Shown here: positions 38,904 to 50,514 of the stretch, one piece after another
How the letters are laid out: every line of letters starts with the position of its first letter
How positions within the stretch are numbered: position 1 is the stretch's first letter
NCBI GenBank assembly: GCA_911728455.2
Contig: OU452227.1
Location: 11,689,110 to 11,753,109 of the forward strand
DNA length: 64,000 nt
Direction: 5' to 3'
From: Marthasterias glacialis
Lineage: Eukaryota > Echinodermata > Asteroidea > Forcipulatida > Asteriidae
Notes under the pieces: model-generated
Database searches by the model: none
The model's input: the letters and a program-made list of their open reading frames with translations, nothing else
Told to the model about the DNA's origin: nothing
Translations under genes and position numbers: made by a program

Positions 38904-39094
38904 TCAAGGCAGTGCTCAGATTTATACGTACCTGCCTTCATCTAATCAATGCTAACCACTGAGAGTGTCTTGAAAACTACACACCTTTCACACTCGTCAA
39001 GGCAGTGCTCAGATTTATACTAACGTTTCTGACGTCATCTAATCAATGCTAACCACTGAGATTGTCTTGAAAACTACACACCTTTCACACTCAT
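38904..39094 (+). repeat. Tandem duplication, ~95-bp unit, two copies plus a fragment
   Basis: The unit beginning TCAAGGCAGTGCTCAGATTT and ending CACACCTTTCACACTC is present at 38904-38996 and 38997-39094, with TCATCTAATCAATGCTAACC inside. A degraded GCTGCGTTAAGACAGTGTTC follows near 39152. Confidence 0.85.
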
Positions 39095-39553
39095 TATGTA
39101 TGCGCACTTAGTGTGTCATCCCCTTTTTAAATAAATGTTCCCGATAGGCGCTGAGCTGCGTTAAGACAGTGTTCAAATTAATTGTGTCTAACTAATTAAT
39201 TGTGGTTCGCCGACCAATCATGCAAGGAATTTTGACCAAACTCTCGCGTTCAGAACGAATGAATTTTGACAGATGCTGTTTCAAAACGAAAAAGGTACAC
39301 AAAAACTTTCGCATCTGCTTCAGACAGTGCATAAAATACATGTAACATTGTGTGTAACTAGCAAAACTGTTTATGTGGCTGATGGACGTAAGATAATGTC
39401 AGGATCCTGACAATAATGCATTTATAGTTTTTAATTAACTACCAATTATCATTGGCGGATTTTTTTTTTCTTCGTGCAGTACCTTTGTTGGAAGGTTGCA
39501 ACTTTCTCGAATCTATAAAAAACAGCTACATGTATTTAAAATTTAAATCTGAA

Positions 39554-42500
39554 CTATTCGTAGTCGAAGGTCAACCCAGTTCCAGCAAGTTTGTCTTTAA
39601 TAAGAGCATCCAATACTTCATTCTGCGCCACGGTGAAGTGAGACTTCCAATCTCCTACTTTACCTGGATGTATACAATCAGAAGGAACATGGAAAGTGAA
39701 ACACTACACAAACATTTCGATTGAAAACAGTTTCCTGGAAAAAAAGTTCGTGATAACATTAAAAAAAACTTTCATAGCTTGTGCAGGTTCATAGATCAAA
39801 ATCCACGCTCACAGATCAGGTTAATATTGTTGCAATAAAACACCTACAGTGTGTTGTAATTAGTGAGTAGTGATTGGTTTAAAAAACAAGATTTGCCTCT
39901 CGGGAAATACAACCAGCGGAAGGACACTTTACATAGAAACACGGTTCGCCATTTTTTGGAGTCAAACATTTGGTTCTAGTGGTCGGCCGTGTTCTGTCAA
40001 AATTTAAAAAAAAAAACACACAATTTCAAGGGATATTTATGTGAATCATTATATTCTAATTTTAAAATATTAAAATTTTAAAATATTTTTCCAGCCATAT
40101 TCATTTCACAACAAATGCTTTTTATAGTCCAAAAGCAGTGTGTCCCGTATTATTACTTAAAATTTTGTGTTACGATGTTTCTTCAAAGTTTCTGTACCTC
40201 CTCAGAACTATACCAAGAGGGAAAACATTTCAAGCACTCTGTCTTTGTTTAAAAGATGTGTTGAACTCTGCAAGGAGATCTTTAACCAGTGTGTGTTATT
40301 CTACTGTTTGTTATGTCTCATAATTGGTAAGAAGATGCAAACGTTCTCCAGCGGTAGTTTAAACTATATGTGGGATTTACCTTTTCTCATGAATGAAAGT
40401 GAGTCGTCAAATTTCACCTTCGCAAACAGTGAATCTAGTTGGGCCATTGGGTTTTTCTTCATGTTGGCAAAAGTACAGTGATCCGTTATTGCATCCAGTG
40501 TCTCGTCAGAAAAATCTTTCCCCAGAAACTTGCTGATCTTCTCCACATTGCCTCGCAAGTCCTGGTATACGGTAATAAATATATGCAACAAACAGTTTAA
40601 TTTTCAGAGAGCAAGCGTTACGGCCATGTAAGACGAGGCAAAATTAATTTTGAACGTACGTAGAAATAGAAAAATAGATAAATAAAAACTAAGACGATGT
40701 TTGAGAAATGGCCCTTGTTACACCGACGTCTTCTTTAACTGAAGGGGGCCATATTCTTGGCGCACCCTGTAGAAGTTTGATTCTTACTAGGAGTGAAATC
40801 GTTATGTATGTCACAATCTTCTTTATGTATTTTGTAATTGTCCTGTGTTCACGGTATGTCTAATGTTCAACAAAGGCCTACATGCTTTTTTCTTTGTAAC
40901 TCTGGGGGAAAAGGTGCCTTAAATAAATATTTATATATGTATGTTATAGCCTATGTATGTACATGAACATGTATGTTCCCAACATTCTGACACCACACAT
41001 AATCTTATGACCACTCCCGTAATGCAGTGTATTTGTATATTTTTGTAGAGTTGTAATTAACCCTCCTTTACACCTGTACCACGGTACTGCCACAAAGTAC
41101 GATGCATTCTAGGCTAGCTTTTGGGTGCATGTGTTTCTTCTGTTTGTACAGCTTGTATTGGACCTGTTCTCTACAGTCTCCTGTGGAATTGTGGGGCAAG
41201 GGCCAGTTGTGCAGGAGAGTATACAGAGAGTTATGTTCACTCTGTCAGTGTGAACAACAAAAATCCAGAATAATTATTTCTTATTAAGATAGATCAATGA
41301 GGTAGGCACATTTGCTAAATACGTAAGATTTACAAAGCGCGTCACATGACCATGTCTTACATTTACTAGAACGCGACACGCTATACCCGTAGCAACCATA
41401 GCAACCAATGTTTTTTTGTTGTTGTTTTTGTTTTGTTTTTTACAAGTATTGACTGCTTTTACTCGTGGTATGTTTCGGTATACATCAGCCGAAACTAATT
41501 AGGCCTACTCATAACAAATACAATCATGTAATGTACCTAGTTTGTGGCTGGAAAATGTGACTTATACATTAATACCGTGACACGGGTTTGATTCGGTGTA
41601 CTAGCCCCTTCCAACCGATAACGTATACCACCTGATACAGGGTTTGATTTTGTTTTTGTCTGTGGCAGATTTAAACCGTGTGTACAGATGAAATTTCCCA
41701 AGTGGAGCTGGGACATCACAGAGTGAAAGAATTCTGTTTAAAAAAAACGCATCTCGTCTTGGACAGCCAATTTACTTTGTTGAATTTGTATGATTTGCTT
41801 ACTTTCATTGATCAACTATGAACGGTTCTAGTTCAGACAGAAATGTTCCTCGAAATAAATACTGCTGGTGCTAAATTTATAAAACGTAAACATTTTTTAA
41901 ATAGGAAGTTCGTCAATAATTGCCATTCATTTTGGATACTAACCCTCTTTAAGTCTTCAAACCGAAGAAGAAGGATGTTCTCCTCATGCCGCTTCTTCCA
42001 AAAGTACAAGAAGTGGTCCCACCAGGGTCCAAAGCCAACTGAACCAAAATTGTATTTCAAAAATTGATAAAATACGAAACCATTATGGCAGTCCGACAAA
42101 GTGGTGGGTATATGGGGCAGGGCCGGCCCCAGCGATCAGAACCATTGCACCCCACTTCCTTCTTCCAATAAGCCATTTTGAGACAATGGTGGACATAATG
42201 TAAAACTATAGGCACTACCAGGTTTGGGTAAATTTGTATATACGCCTAAACCAAACAATGCACTCAAAAAATCCTGGGTCAGAATTGATCCCGAATCCGA
42301 GTCCCAGGGGGGGCCTGACCCATTTCTGGGTTAGTATGACCCGGAATCTGTGTCACACTGATGCAGAATCCGAGTTAAAATCCATTTTAACCAGTTTTCG
42401 GGCCAGTCTGACCCAGATATGGGTCAGGTCCCTGGGACACTGAATCTGGGTCAATTCTGATTCGGGAGTTTTTTAGATTGTACGATTTGCTTGGTTTTCT

Positions 42501-45500
42501 TTGCCCCATAAAGAAAACATTTTTTTTTAAAATTAAATCAATAATTAAATAAATAAATAGGCCCGAGTAAAAAAGTAAATGAAAATTTAAAAATGAACAG
42601 GTATTCTTTATAGTTTTTTCTTCCGAATTGCAATAAAGTGAAGGGGAAAGTATTTTGTGACAACCCAATTCGCAACGCATATCATAGCAAAAACAAGACC
42701 AAATGCAAAACGAAAGTTAGGATTGTTTTCTCAAAAGGGCTTAGCCTGAAAGATTACATTTGTTGTGGCAACATGTTTGACGCTTGGTTGAATCTATCGA
42801 AATCATACCAAACAACTCAAATTTGGTTGTTTGAGTGGAGTTTGACAGCAAGCGTGAATTATTGTTTTTTCTCATAATAAGAATGTTTCAGTCAGTCAAT
42901 CATTCAGTAAATCAATCAATCCATCGATGGATCGAAACAAATATTATTTAGAGTCTGCAAAAAGGCCCAAGAATGTACAAGGTCACTCTTTTTGTATTAA
43001 AAACAAAGGTTACACTACAATGTACATGGTCTATATACCAGTATGGATAATACCTTGGTCATTGATCACTTCTTCAAAGAACTCATTGAAAGATTGTTTC
43101 TGAATTCGAGGTAAAGGAAGGATTAGCTTCATGAAGTAAAAGTAGGACACTATCAGATCCTTGGGGTTACGCATTACGTAGATGATCTTGGGTTTCTTCT
43201 CCCAGATCTGAGGAGGCAGGAGTTGACCCGGGAAGTGGCACTTGAGGACGCGAGGAGATGGTATTTCCTCGGCAACTTTGTGAGTTTCAGGAAGCTATAG
43301 GTAAAAAACATAATAGTCCAAGAAATACTAGAAATAATACTCGTGTTTTTCGTTGTTTTTACTTAACCATGTCCACTCAGTTGAGTGAAGAAACGTTCAC
43401 ATTATTGGCTTTCCAAAGTTTAAGCCGAGGTGTATCCACGTTAATGTTACACTAGGCAACTTTCGCTCTAACACGGTTTCTCAAAGTTTTTCTCAAGTTT
43501 CAACTGCAGATTAAATAAACAAAAACAACAACAAACCAACGAACACAAATACTACGCAAAAAAACAAGGGAAAGAATGAAATCGTACGGAATGAAATCTT
43601 ACATTTTTTAATTTTCTTATTGGTGGTGGGAAACACAAGTCCAGGTGTAAAACTCTGAATGCGGTGTGTCTCTTCCGAAGTGCCTCTAAGTCGCCATCGT
43701 GCATCACAGCAGAAACTATTTCTTGAGTCCACGTGGTCCCTGTATAAAAAGTTCGGTCATCATCGGTCAAAAATACTGAGGGCCAAGTTCCAAGGCCAGG
43801 CCTGCATGCGTGAGCGTCAGAATTCTACACCTATAGGGCTCTTGGACGCAAGCAATTCTGCGGTGAGAAGTACCAGAAAGGCCCAGTTGGGGCTTGATAC
43901 TTTGCTTAGCAATGGCTTCGGCTTGGGCTCCGGCTTAGGCTTCGTTCGCCTGTTTTTGAGGTTCCGTACTAAAAGCACACGTGTTCAAAATAACTGACAG
44001 AGTCTATGCTGGAGTCAGTCCAAGCCTAAGCCGCGGTTTTGAACGGAAATTGGTTCTCAAAATGGCGCAACTATTTGGTGTTGACGTCACTGAAGTACTG
44101 ACCTGCTTTGGGGTACGTCACGATCCACACGTCATCATCTCGCACCTCCCAGGTCTTAAAGTCTAAGGCAACTTTTTTTGACCCCGGCGGCAAAACGACA
44201 CCCTCAAAACTACCTTCTTGCAGAGCTGCTGGAAAATCAGGAACACCCAACGAACTGCTAAACATCGCAATCAGTTCCTGGTCTGTTTAAAACAAATTTG
44301 TTCACAATCGTGTTAAAAAAAATAAATAAATAAATAAACAAATAAATAATCACCCACTCACCTTGCGTTGAAATATGGGACTTCTTTAGAAACACCCTTA
44401 GCAACAGCCGTAGCCGTAGCCGCTATTATTCGGATACGGCCTATGGTATTGATGCAGAAATTTTTAACAAACGCACCATGAAACCATGGAGGTATGATGA
44501 AACCAAGCTGTTATTATGGATTTTGTGCACGTTTATGTCAATTTTATAGAAATAGGCAACGATGCGTTTTAGCATGATTTTGCGAACAAAATTACCGTGC
44601 AAATTTCTGGAACCATTGGGCTTCCGTATACAATTTTGTGAACCTTGGCATTTGGATGGGCGCTCGTGACTAAATACGCAGATTACATTGAATTATGATC
44701 CACTGTAATGATGTTCAAAGTTAATTAGCTAGGTTGATTTTCATTGATTCTAAACTAGCTGCATCTTAAAAAAAAAGAAAAAAAAAGAACTGATATGTGC
44801 TGGTAGTTTATTCCATTCAGCTGTAGGCCAATAGAAACAACAGTGATTGTTTTTATTTAAAACGAAGAAGAAAAGATAGCCCTTTGTAGAAAACAGCTAT
44901 GTTGATACACGATGCGGATGAATTTTTCCAGTTTGTGATCCTCTGTGAATCTGGTATAATCAGTGTTCACGCGGCTACCTTAAATTATGTCTATATAAAA
45001 AATAAAAGAGTGTTAAACGTTGGATGGCTCTTTGGTGGTAAAGTTTTCCAATGAAGAGTACAAATAATATATCAAAAACACGGCATTTTCAATAGTTTGC
45101 GGGTCTTGAGTTTTGATCTTTTGCATAATAATTTGAATTGGCGAATTGAATTATGAACTGAAGGTGTAATTTTTCTGGTTCCGGTTATTAAACATGCATC
45201 AGGCGCTCATCCCTAGATGCACAAGTTATATTTAATTATGATCCTCCGATGGCTTCAAAGTTAGGCTAGGTTGCTTTGATTGATTCTACACGTGTTGCAT
45301 CTCTTTTTTCTTTCCCCTACTTTAATGTGCTGGTAATTTATTTCATGCAACGGTAGTCCTTACAAAGACTGAACGTTTGTAATAGGAAATAATAGGCCAA
45401 TATATAAAACAAAAATGGTCCTTAGAAGCAGCAATGTGGATACCGACGTTGTTCACAGCTATCTTGTGTCTAAAGATAAACGTGTGTTAACTCTTTGGTA

Positions 45501-45919
45501 ATGACTGTCGACAGTCTCCTGACGAAGGACAGAGCATACTGTCCGAAACGTTGAGAAAGCCAACGGCTCTGTTCAGAGCCACCACCTCTCCCAAAAAAGA
45601 GTTGTTGGTGTCACCGCAAACTCCTCCTTATTGTCTCTCCACCCATGCAAACCTTCAAATCTCAACTCTTTGATAGTAAAGCTGTTCCCAATGGAGAGGA
45701 AAATAGTATGTCAGAATCACAGCATTTTCGACAGTTTTCAGGTCTTGAGTCTTTTTGCATACTGTTTTTGAATAGGCGAATTGAAATAAGAGCTGCAGGT
45801 GTAATTTCTCCCCACACGTGTGCAGTATTCACAGACGGGAATATTTCTCAGAGTAAGATTTATTATTGTAATAGCCTACCATGATACTTACATTCTTCGA
45901 AAGTGACGTACTTCTCCAT
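39554..45919 (-). CDS. Cytosolic sulfotransferase, SULT1-like, copy A (complete, 7 exons)
   Basis: Exons in transcript order: 45892-45919, 44103-44282, 43603-43739, 43054-43294, 41944-42038, 40381-40561 and 39554-39663; 323 residues, phases consistent. The enzyme moves sulfonate from PAPS onto hydroxyl or amine acceptors in the cytosol. Visible motifs: YPKAGTTW (residues 66-73, 5'-phosphosulfate loop), catalytic His 135 in KCHFPGQLLP, 3'-phosphate site YVMRNPKDLIVSYFYF (Arg 157), RKG..GDWK near the end, and a dimerisation motif K-SHF-TV-AQN-E. It starts MEKYVTFEEY and ends GLTFDYE. All key residues are present, so it should be active; the acceptor cannot be told. Length is slightly above vertebrate SULT1 (about 295). 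It pairs with copy B downstream in the same orientation, and every exon except exon 2 has the same length in both. Intron 1 carries an internal duplication. Confidence 0.93.
42170..42262 (+). repeat. Dispersed ~100-bp element, copy 3
   Basis: CCATTTTGAGACAATGGTGG, CCAGGTTTGGGTAAATTTGT and CCTAAACCAAACAATGCACT match the elements at 7163 and 32184. It lies in intron 4 of sulfotransferase A and abuts the fold-back element at 42266. Confidence 0.6.
42266..42475. mobile_element. 210-bp fold-back element
   Basis: The left arm (AAAAAATCCTGGGTCAGAAT..CCCGAATCCGAGTCCCAGG..CCTGACCCATTTCTGGGT) and right arm (ACCCAGATATGGGTCAGG..CCTGGGACACTGAATCTGGGTCAATTCTGATTCGGGAGTTTTTT) are inverted with some divergence. 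It is built of GGGTCA/TGACCC motifs. Confidence 0.75.
44690..45760. repeat. Divergent tandem duplication (~530-bp offset) inside sulfotransferase A intron 1
   Basis: AATTATGATCCACTGTAATG..GTTAGCTAGGTTG-type sequence near 44690-44760 recurs near 45233-45300 (AATTATGATCCTCCGATGGC..AGGCTAGGTTGC). GTGCTGGTAGTTTATTCCAT near 44797 recurs at 45327 (GTGCTGGTAATTTATTTCAT), and the CACGGCATTTTCAATAGTTT block near 45079 recurs near 45717. Confidence 0.65.
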
Positions 45920-46022
45920 AGTGGCAACTTCTGACCTTTTGAACTTAACAATCAAGGCGACGTCTATATTTTATAAGAAAGATAGACAGCATTATTGTAT
46001 TAATATATTTAATATAATTTTG

Positions 46023-46033
46023 TTTTTTTATAA
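46023..46033 (-). promoter_or_regulatory. Possible TATA box of sulfotransferase A
   Basis: The minus strand reads TTATAAAAAAA about 105 bases before the ATG at 45919. Position and sequence are plausible, but the region is AT-rich and the transcription start is unknown. Confidence 0.25.
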
Positions 46034-46320
46034 CACACCTCTCCCTGCTTCTTAATCCTGATTGGCTGAAACACGATCGCGTGGGGTGAACTAATATAGC
46101 CTAGTGCATGAAATCTGCACCACACGCACCGCACGCGCTTCGTTTGGGGGAAATAGTTCGCAAAGCGGGAAATAGTTTCAAAAACCTAAAAACTATTGAC
46201 TGGTAAACAGCGCCCTCAAGAGAACGAAAACGGCGGCGTCTGCGGATCGAGAAGAATCTCCGGCCAAGAAACCGCGATTTACTCTTCTAACCGACATTTT
46301 GGACTCAGGTGTGTTATAAA

Positions 46321-46512
46321 ACACATATGGACTGGCATTATTCGGGCAATAGTGCACGTCTATGCACCCCTCGGGCCTGTGAGTGACCAGGAGAGGGTCC
46401 TATTTCCCGAGGCCGAATGCCGAGGGAAATAGGACTCTCTCCTGGTCACTCACAGGCCCTCGGGTTGCATAGACGTGCACTATTTCCCTCATTGCCAGTC
46501 CATATGTGTATA
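46321..46512. mobile_element. Long hairpin element (~190 bp, arms ~90 bp)
   Basis: Arms ACACATATGGACTGGCATTA..AGTGCACGTCTATGCA..GGGCCTGTGAGTGACCAGGA..TCCTATTTCCC and their near-perfect inverse, ending GCCAGTCCATATGTGT, flank a spacer of under 20 bases around 46412. It is much more GC-rich than its surroundings. It lies between the two sulfotransferase genes. Confidence 0.85.
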
Positions 46513-46763
46513 ATAATTAGCGTACCCGAAATAATTTCTTGGGGCAGCAGTTTCGTCAACACTGCAGTTGTTTACCAGTGTCCAGAGAGCGAAATGATGG
46601 TTCGTTTAACCCGAGTATTTGTCGACAGTCTCTCGACTAATCGGAAGACCGGATTTGGGTATAAAATAGTCACAAGATTGAGTTACTACTTTGTATATTA
46701 TGTTATTGGACAAAACATAGACGGTGTTTTTGATGTGACCGTACGGCACTCCATGAACAAAAA

Positions 46764-46766
<3 letters not shown>

Positions 46767-46833
<67 letters not shown>
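46767..46833 (+). repeat. (AAT)n microsatellite
   Basis: About 20 uninterrupted AAT units, ending in (AAAT)n. Confidence 0.95.
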
Positions 46834-46834
<1 letters not shown>

Positions 46835-46892
46835 AAAAATAACTCAAAGCATCGGTGAGATGTGTTTACGTGATCTGAAGTAATGCGTTTAA

Positions 46893-48459
46893 AGGTACAC
46901 ACCGGCTTACTGTTTACCTAATTTAGTGATGTGGAATAACAGACAATAATATTTAAATGGTTGTTGTAAAAAAAAAATCATCAAAATACCACGTAAATAA
47001 CGAAAAATGTGTAAAAAACAAAACACGGTCAAAGGTCAGCTTATACGCTTTTCCAGCCGTTGCAACTGTCAAGTTTACGTGACAATGTTGCGCATTGTTG
47101 TAAGTAGACTGGTGCTCTGTTTAAGTATGAATTATTACAATAGCGAGGCATGGGGATCCAGACTTCATATCCATCCAGCACAAATTCACGTGTAAATAAA
47201 AAATACATAATCGTCGTCGTGGTGCTGTATACGTCTGTATTCAGACATAGCACGCCCTATTATGCTCTTCCAGCCCCCCCCCCCCCCCCCCCCCCCGTCA
47301 AATGTCAGTGATTCTGCCTCTTGTACAATTTTCAAATTCACGTGTAAATAAAAAACAGACATAAACGGACAGTTTGTATTCTGTGTACGACGAACTGGAC
47401 GAACTTACTTGCAATGGAGAACGTTTCTTCGACATCCAAGGATCGGTACAAAAAACATCGCAAGGAAAAACTAGAAGGCGGTCCAACGAAAAGTAAAAAG
47501 TAAAAAAAACACCAAAAAAAACACGATAAATCCAAAGGGAAAGCCAGCATGTGCCAAGCGAGCCTCCCACCTTCGCTGCAAACGGATTGCCTTTTTCCTG
47601 GCAGCTTTAGCGATGGCATTCTCCTGTTTTTCGGGCGATGACTTCACTGGCCGGCCGCAGCCACTGTCACCGGTTTGTTGTTGGGGCGATTGGGGGGGGG
47701 GGGGTGGACATTATGCAGTTATCATAGAAGTAGATAGATCAGCTGTTTGGGATAAACCATGGCGGTAGAAATTAATCTAACGTCTACCTCCATGGATAAA
47801 CATTCCCCGTCGTCGTCCCGCGTGTGTGTAACGCAGGCAACACGTTACAATAGTTAGGGGATAATAGCTAGGGGTACAGACTAAAACAGTCGTTAAAAAA
47901 ACGTAATTGTTGGCCCAGTGGCACCCTACCCCTCCGACAAGCTCCTTAGCTTACGGCTAGACCGGCAAGCTGGGGAGTTCATACCCCGGGGTTTGTCTCT
48001 CTGGCCCCACGAGACACGGCACCGGCTGTACGGGGTATGCCCCAAGGTTTACGTTCCGCGAGCTCCCACGCTGGTGCGCCGTAAAACACGCATCGGTTGC
48101 ACGGACTCTCTGAATGCGAATATTACGTTCGATTTTTCCTCATTATTTACAAATTGTATCAATAATCTGAATACACAGTCTTTTTTGTCAAACACTCATA
48201 AATAATTGTAAAAATAAAGATTTAAATTTGGTTCAGTAATTTACTTTTATACGGCTGGAAGTAAAACTAACTCCGAAGATCACGTGATTTATCCGAACCA
48301 CTTTTTTGGTTCGGATAAATCGTTTTTTGAAAAATGCTCGAAAACGGCAAAATTTGATGGTTTCTTTTAGGAACCATTCTTCTTTTAAGACCTTTTAAGT
48401 CATATAATATGTCAGCCTATCTTGTAGCCCAAATAGCCCAACGAAGCCGGTGTGCCCCT
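46893..48459. mobile_element. 1567-bp element with TTAA target duplication (piggyBac-type MITE candidate)
   Basis: The ends AGGTACACACCGGCTT (46893-46908) and AAGCCGGTGTGCCCCT (48444-48459) are 16-base inverted repeats with two mismatches. Both are flanked directly by TTAA (46889-46892, 48460-48463), the target duplication typical of piggyBac transposons. Inside are two related copies of a segment with TATGCTCTTCCAGCC-like and TTCACGTGTAAATAAAAAA, a poly-C run near 47274-47296, a GC-rich core and a 15-bp perfect hairpin (48286-48321). The longest internal ORF (47918-48205) resembles no transposase I know. Confidence 0.7.
48286..48321. repeat. 15-bp perfect stem, 6-base loop, in the TTAA element
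   Basis: GATTTATCCGAACCA (48286-48300), loop CTTTTT, then TGGTTCGGATAAATC (48307-48321). It sits about 140 bases inside the right end of the element and is directly preceded by CACGT. Confidence 0.85.
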
Positions 48460-48463
48460 TTAA

Positions 48464-50514
48464 ATCAAGATGGGTTGTCTTTTATCGACAAAAATACTGG
48501 AAAATCATGTTGGTAGGTGATGATAACGTTTTGGACCTGGAAGTGCAATGAACACTGTTATGCATACATGTATAATTATGTGACGAGTGTTCAGTGACAT
48601 TGGTTACACTGCACTGAACTGTTAGTTCTAAAACTTGCGCGGGTTTCAATTTAAGTCTCCCGCGTGCAGCGATTCGCAGCAAACTGTTGGTGTTGGGGTG
48701 ACGTCACAGGTCCACAGCCGTAAGTTAATACGACTGTAGTCGTTTTCAGATTTTGCGCTGGGCCTACATTGGATATTTGTATATTTTACTCCTTCATGTC
48801 ATTTATACCTTTATAAGATGAAATTTGAGAATTGTAATATTATTTTCGTGTACCTCATATCTCATCTCATTGGAAAATTACAGCTATACCCTATTCATGA
48901 CGCCACGCCAGACTGACCCTAACACTCATGGTGTACACAGGGTCCTACTCATTGTCGGGACGTGTCGCATGGTTTGTATGCCCTCGTTCTTATATATAAC
49001 TCTATGGTCCTACTACTCAAACAGAAACCATTTTACTATAAATGATCATGGACACAAAAGCCTTACAATTTTGGGGCGTATGCCTATCACCAGTAGTTGT
49101 AACAGCTACCAGCATTGCCATTCAGTTTTCTGGTTGACTCATGTAAAGTTCACATGGACAACCTGTTATATACACATGTATAGTCTTTCACTGAACTTAC
49201 CTCATTCCCACTATATCCAGTGTTCCAAATAAATGTAAAGGGGTATGTAGACTGCACGACAGTACACAACTCCATCGATAAGCAAACAAGAATACGGGTC
49301 AATGGCAATACCACAACAGTTCAATTTGGTTAACAAAGGAAGTGAAGGAGCGGATAGTTCTTTGACCTTGAGTGAAATATTTCATATGAGCATGGAAACC
49401 AAACTGCAAAATAGCCTGGCTCGTTATCCTTGGACTTGGAATGGACCAAAACATAGCGTGCCTTTCAGTGTGTTAACAGAACATTAAAGGGATCTTTAAT
49501 CATACTAATCGTTTTATAATTTAGTGCTCTTAATAGTGCTCTTTTAGACGATGTTTGTATGCTTTGTTTTTTAGTGTAAATGCACGAAAACATTTTGGGA
49601 CAGCTTGAATTAAAGTCATTTTTTCTTTCAATTTTCAAAAACAGGGGAAAGCAGAGATTATTAAGTAAAAGAAAAGATCTTTGTAGTCATGTAAATTATA
49701 TTATAATATCTTATAAAATTCACTTACTTATCTGAATAAAAGCATTATTTTTATAATATTTTCAATAATCATGTTTTTTTTCCCGATATTATCTCATTTG
49801 TGGGGACAAGCGAAGCGGAGGAGGGGTGGGGGGGGGGTTAAAGCCAGAACTCTCCTTTCCCGTCTGGTTCCTTGACTGCTTGCATAGTGACGTGATTTGT
49901 TTGCATGTCTATCTCTTTGAGTGAGCTCTATTATCGTAAGATAATTTTTTTTAAGTGACCCTTCTTAGCTTCTTTGTTTTCTTTTTTTTTCATTTTCAAT
50001 ATGCAACAAAATACATAAAGACAAAAATAACAAAACGAATATCAAACAGAAAAACAACAACAATAGACTATCAAAGGAATTTTTTTAAGTGGGCCTTCTG
50101 ACAGTTTTCTGTTATTTGGTAGCCTTCAAGTTGCCTGTAAAAATGTCTTCATGTGAAAAAGCGCTTACAATGAAGGTTCAAACCAAAGTTGAAATCGTCA
50201 GTTGCAAAGTACCAAGTAAATATTTTGTCTTTTAAAACTGTTTAAATACACAAAAAAGATCAATTTTTATCTGTTAAAATATGAATAATTATTTATGGCT
50301 TTGTTTAGGTTAAAGGTAGTTCGTCATTTTCCACAACAAACATTTTTTAAACCTCATCGATAGTTTTTATTTCCGCCATTTCCGCCAGCTGCTCTTAAGT
50401 TAACACCGATAGCAATTACACTGTTTGCTTGTTTCTGAAGTAGGCTACTACGATATGCGATATCAACTGGTAACACCTAGTTTTGCCATGCTGTGTTGTA
50501 CATGAACAATATGA
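48464..50514. other. Intergenic, downstream of sulfotransferase B; no feature recognised
   Basis: AT-rich sequence with short ORFs and G-rich and poly-T runs (near 49820 and 49980). The 3' untranslated region of sulfotransferase B must occupy part of the right side, but I see no convincing polyadenylation signal. Confidence 0.5.

Noticed and set aside
47918..48205. 95-codon ORF in the GC-rich core of the TTAA element
   Set aside because: No transposase or other motif recognised; an open frame is expected by chance in GC-rich DNA.
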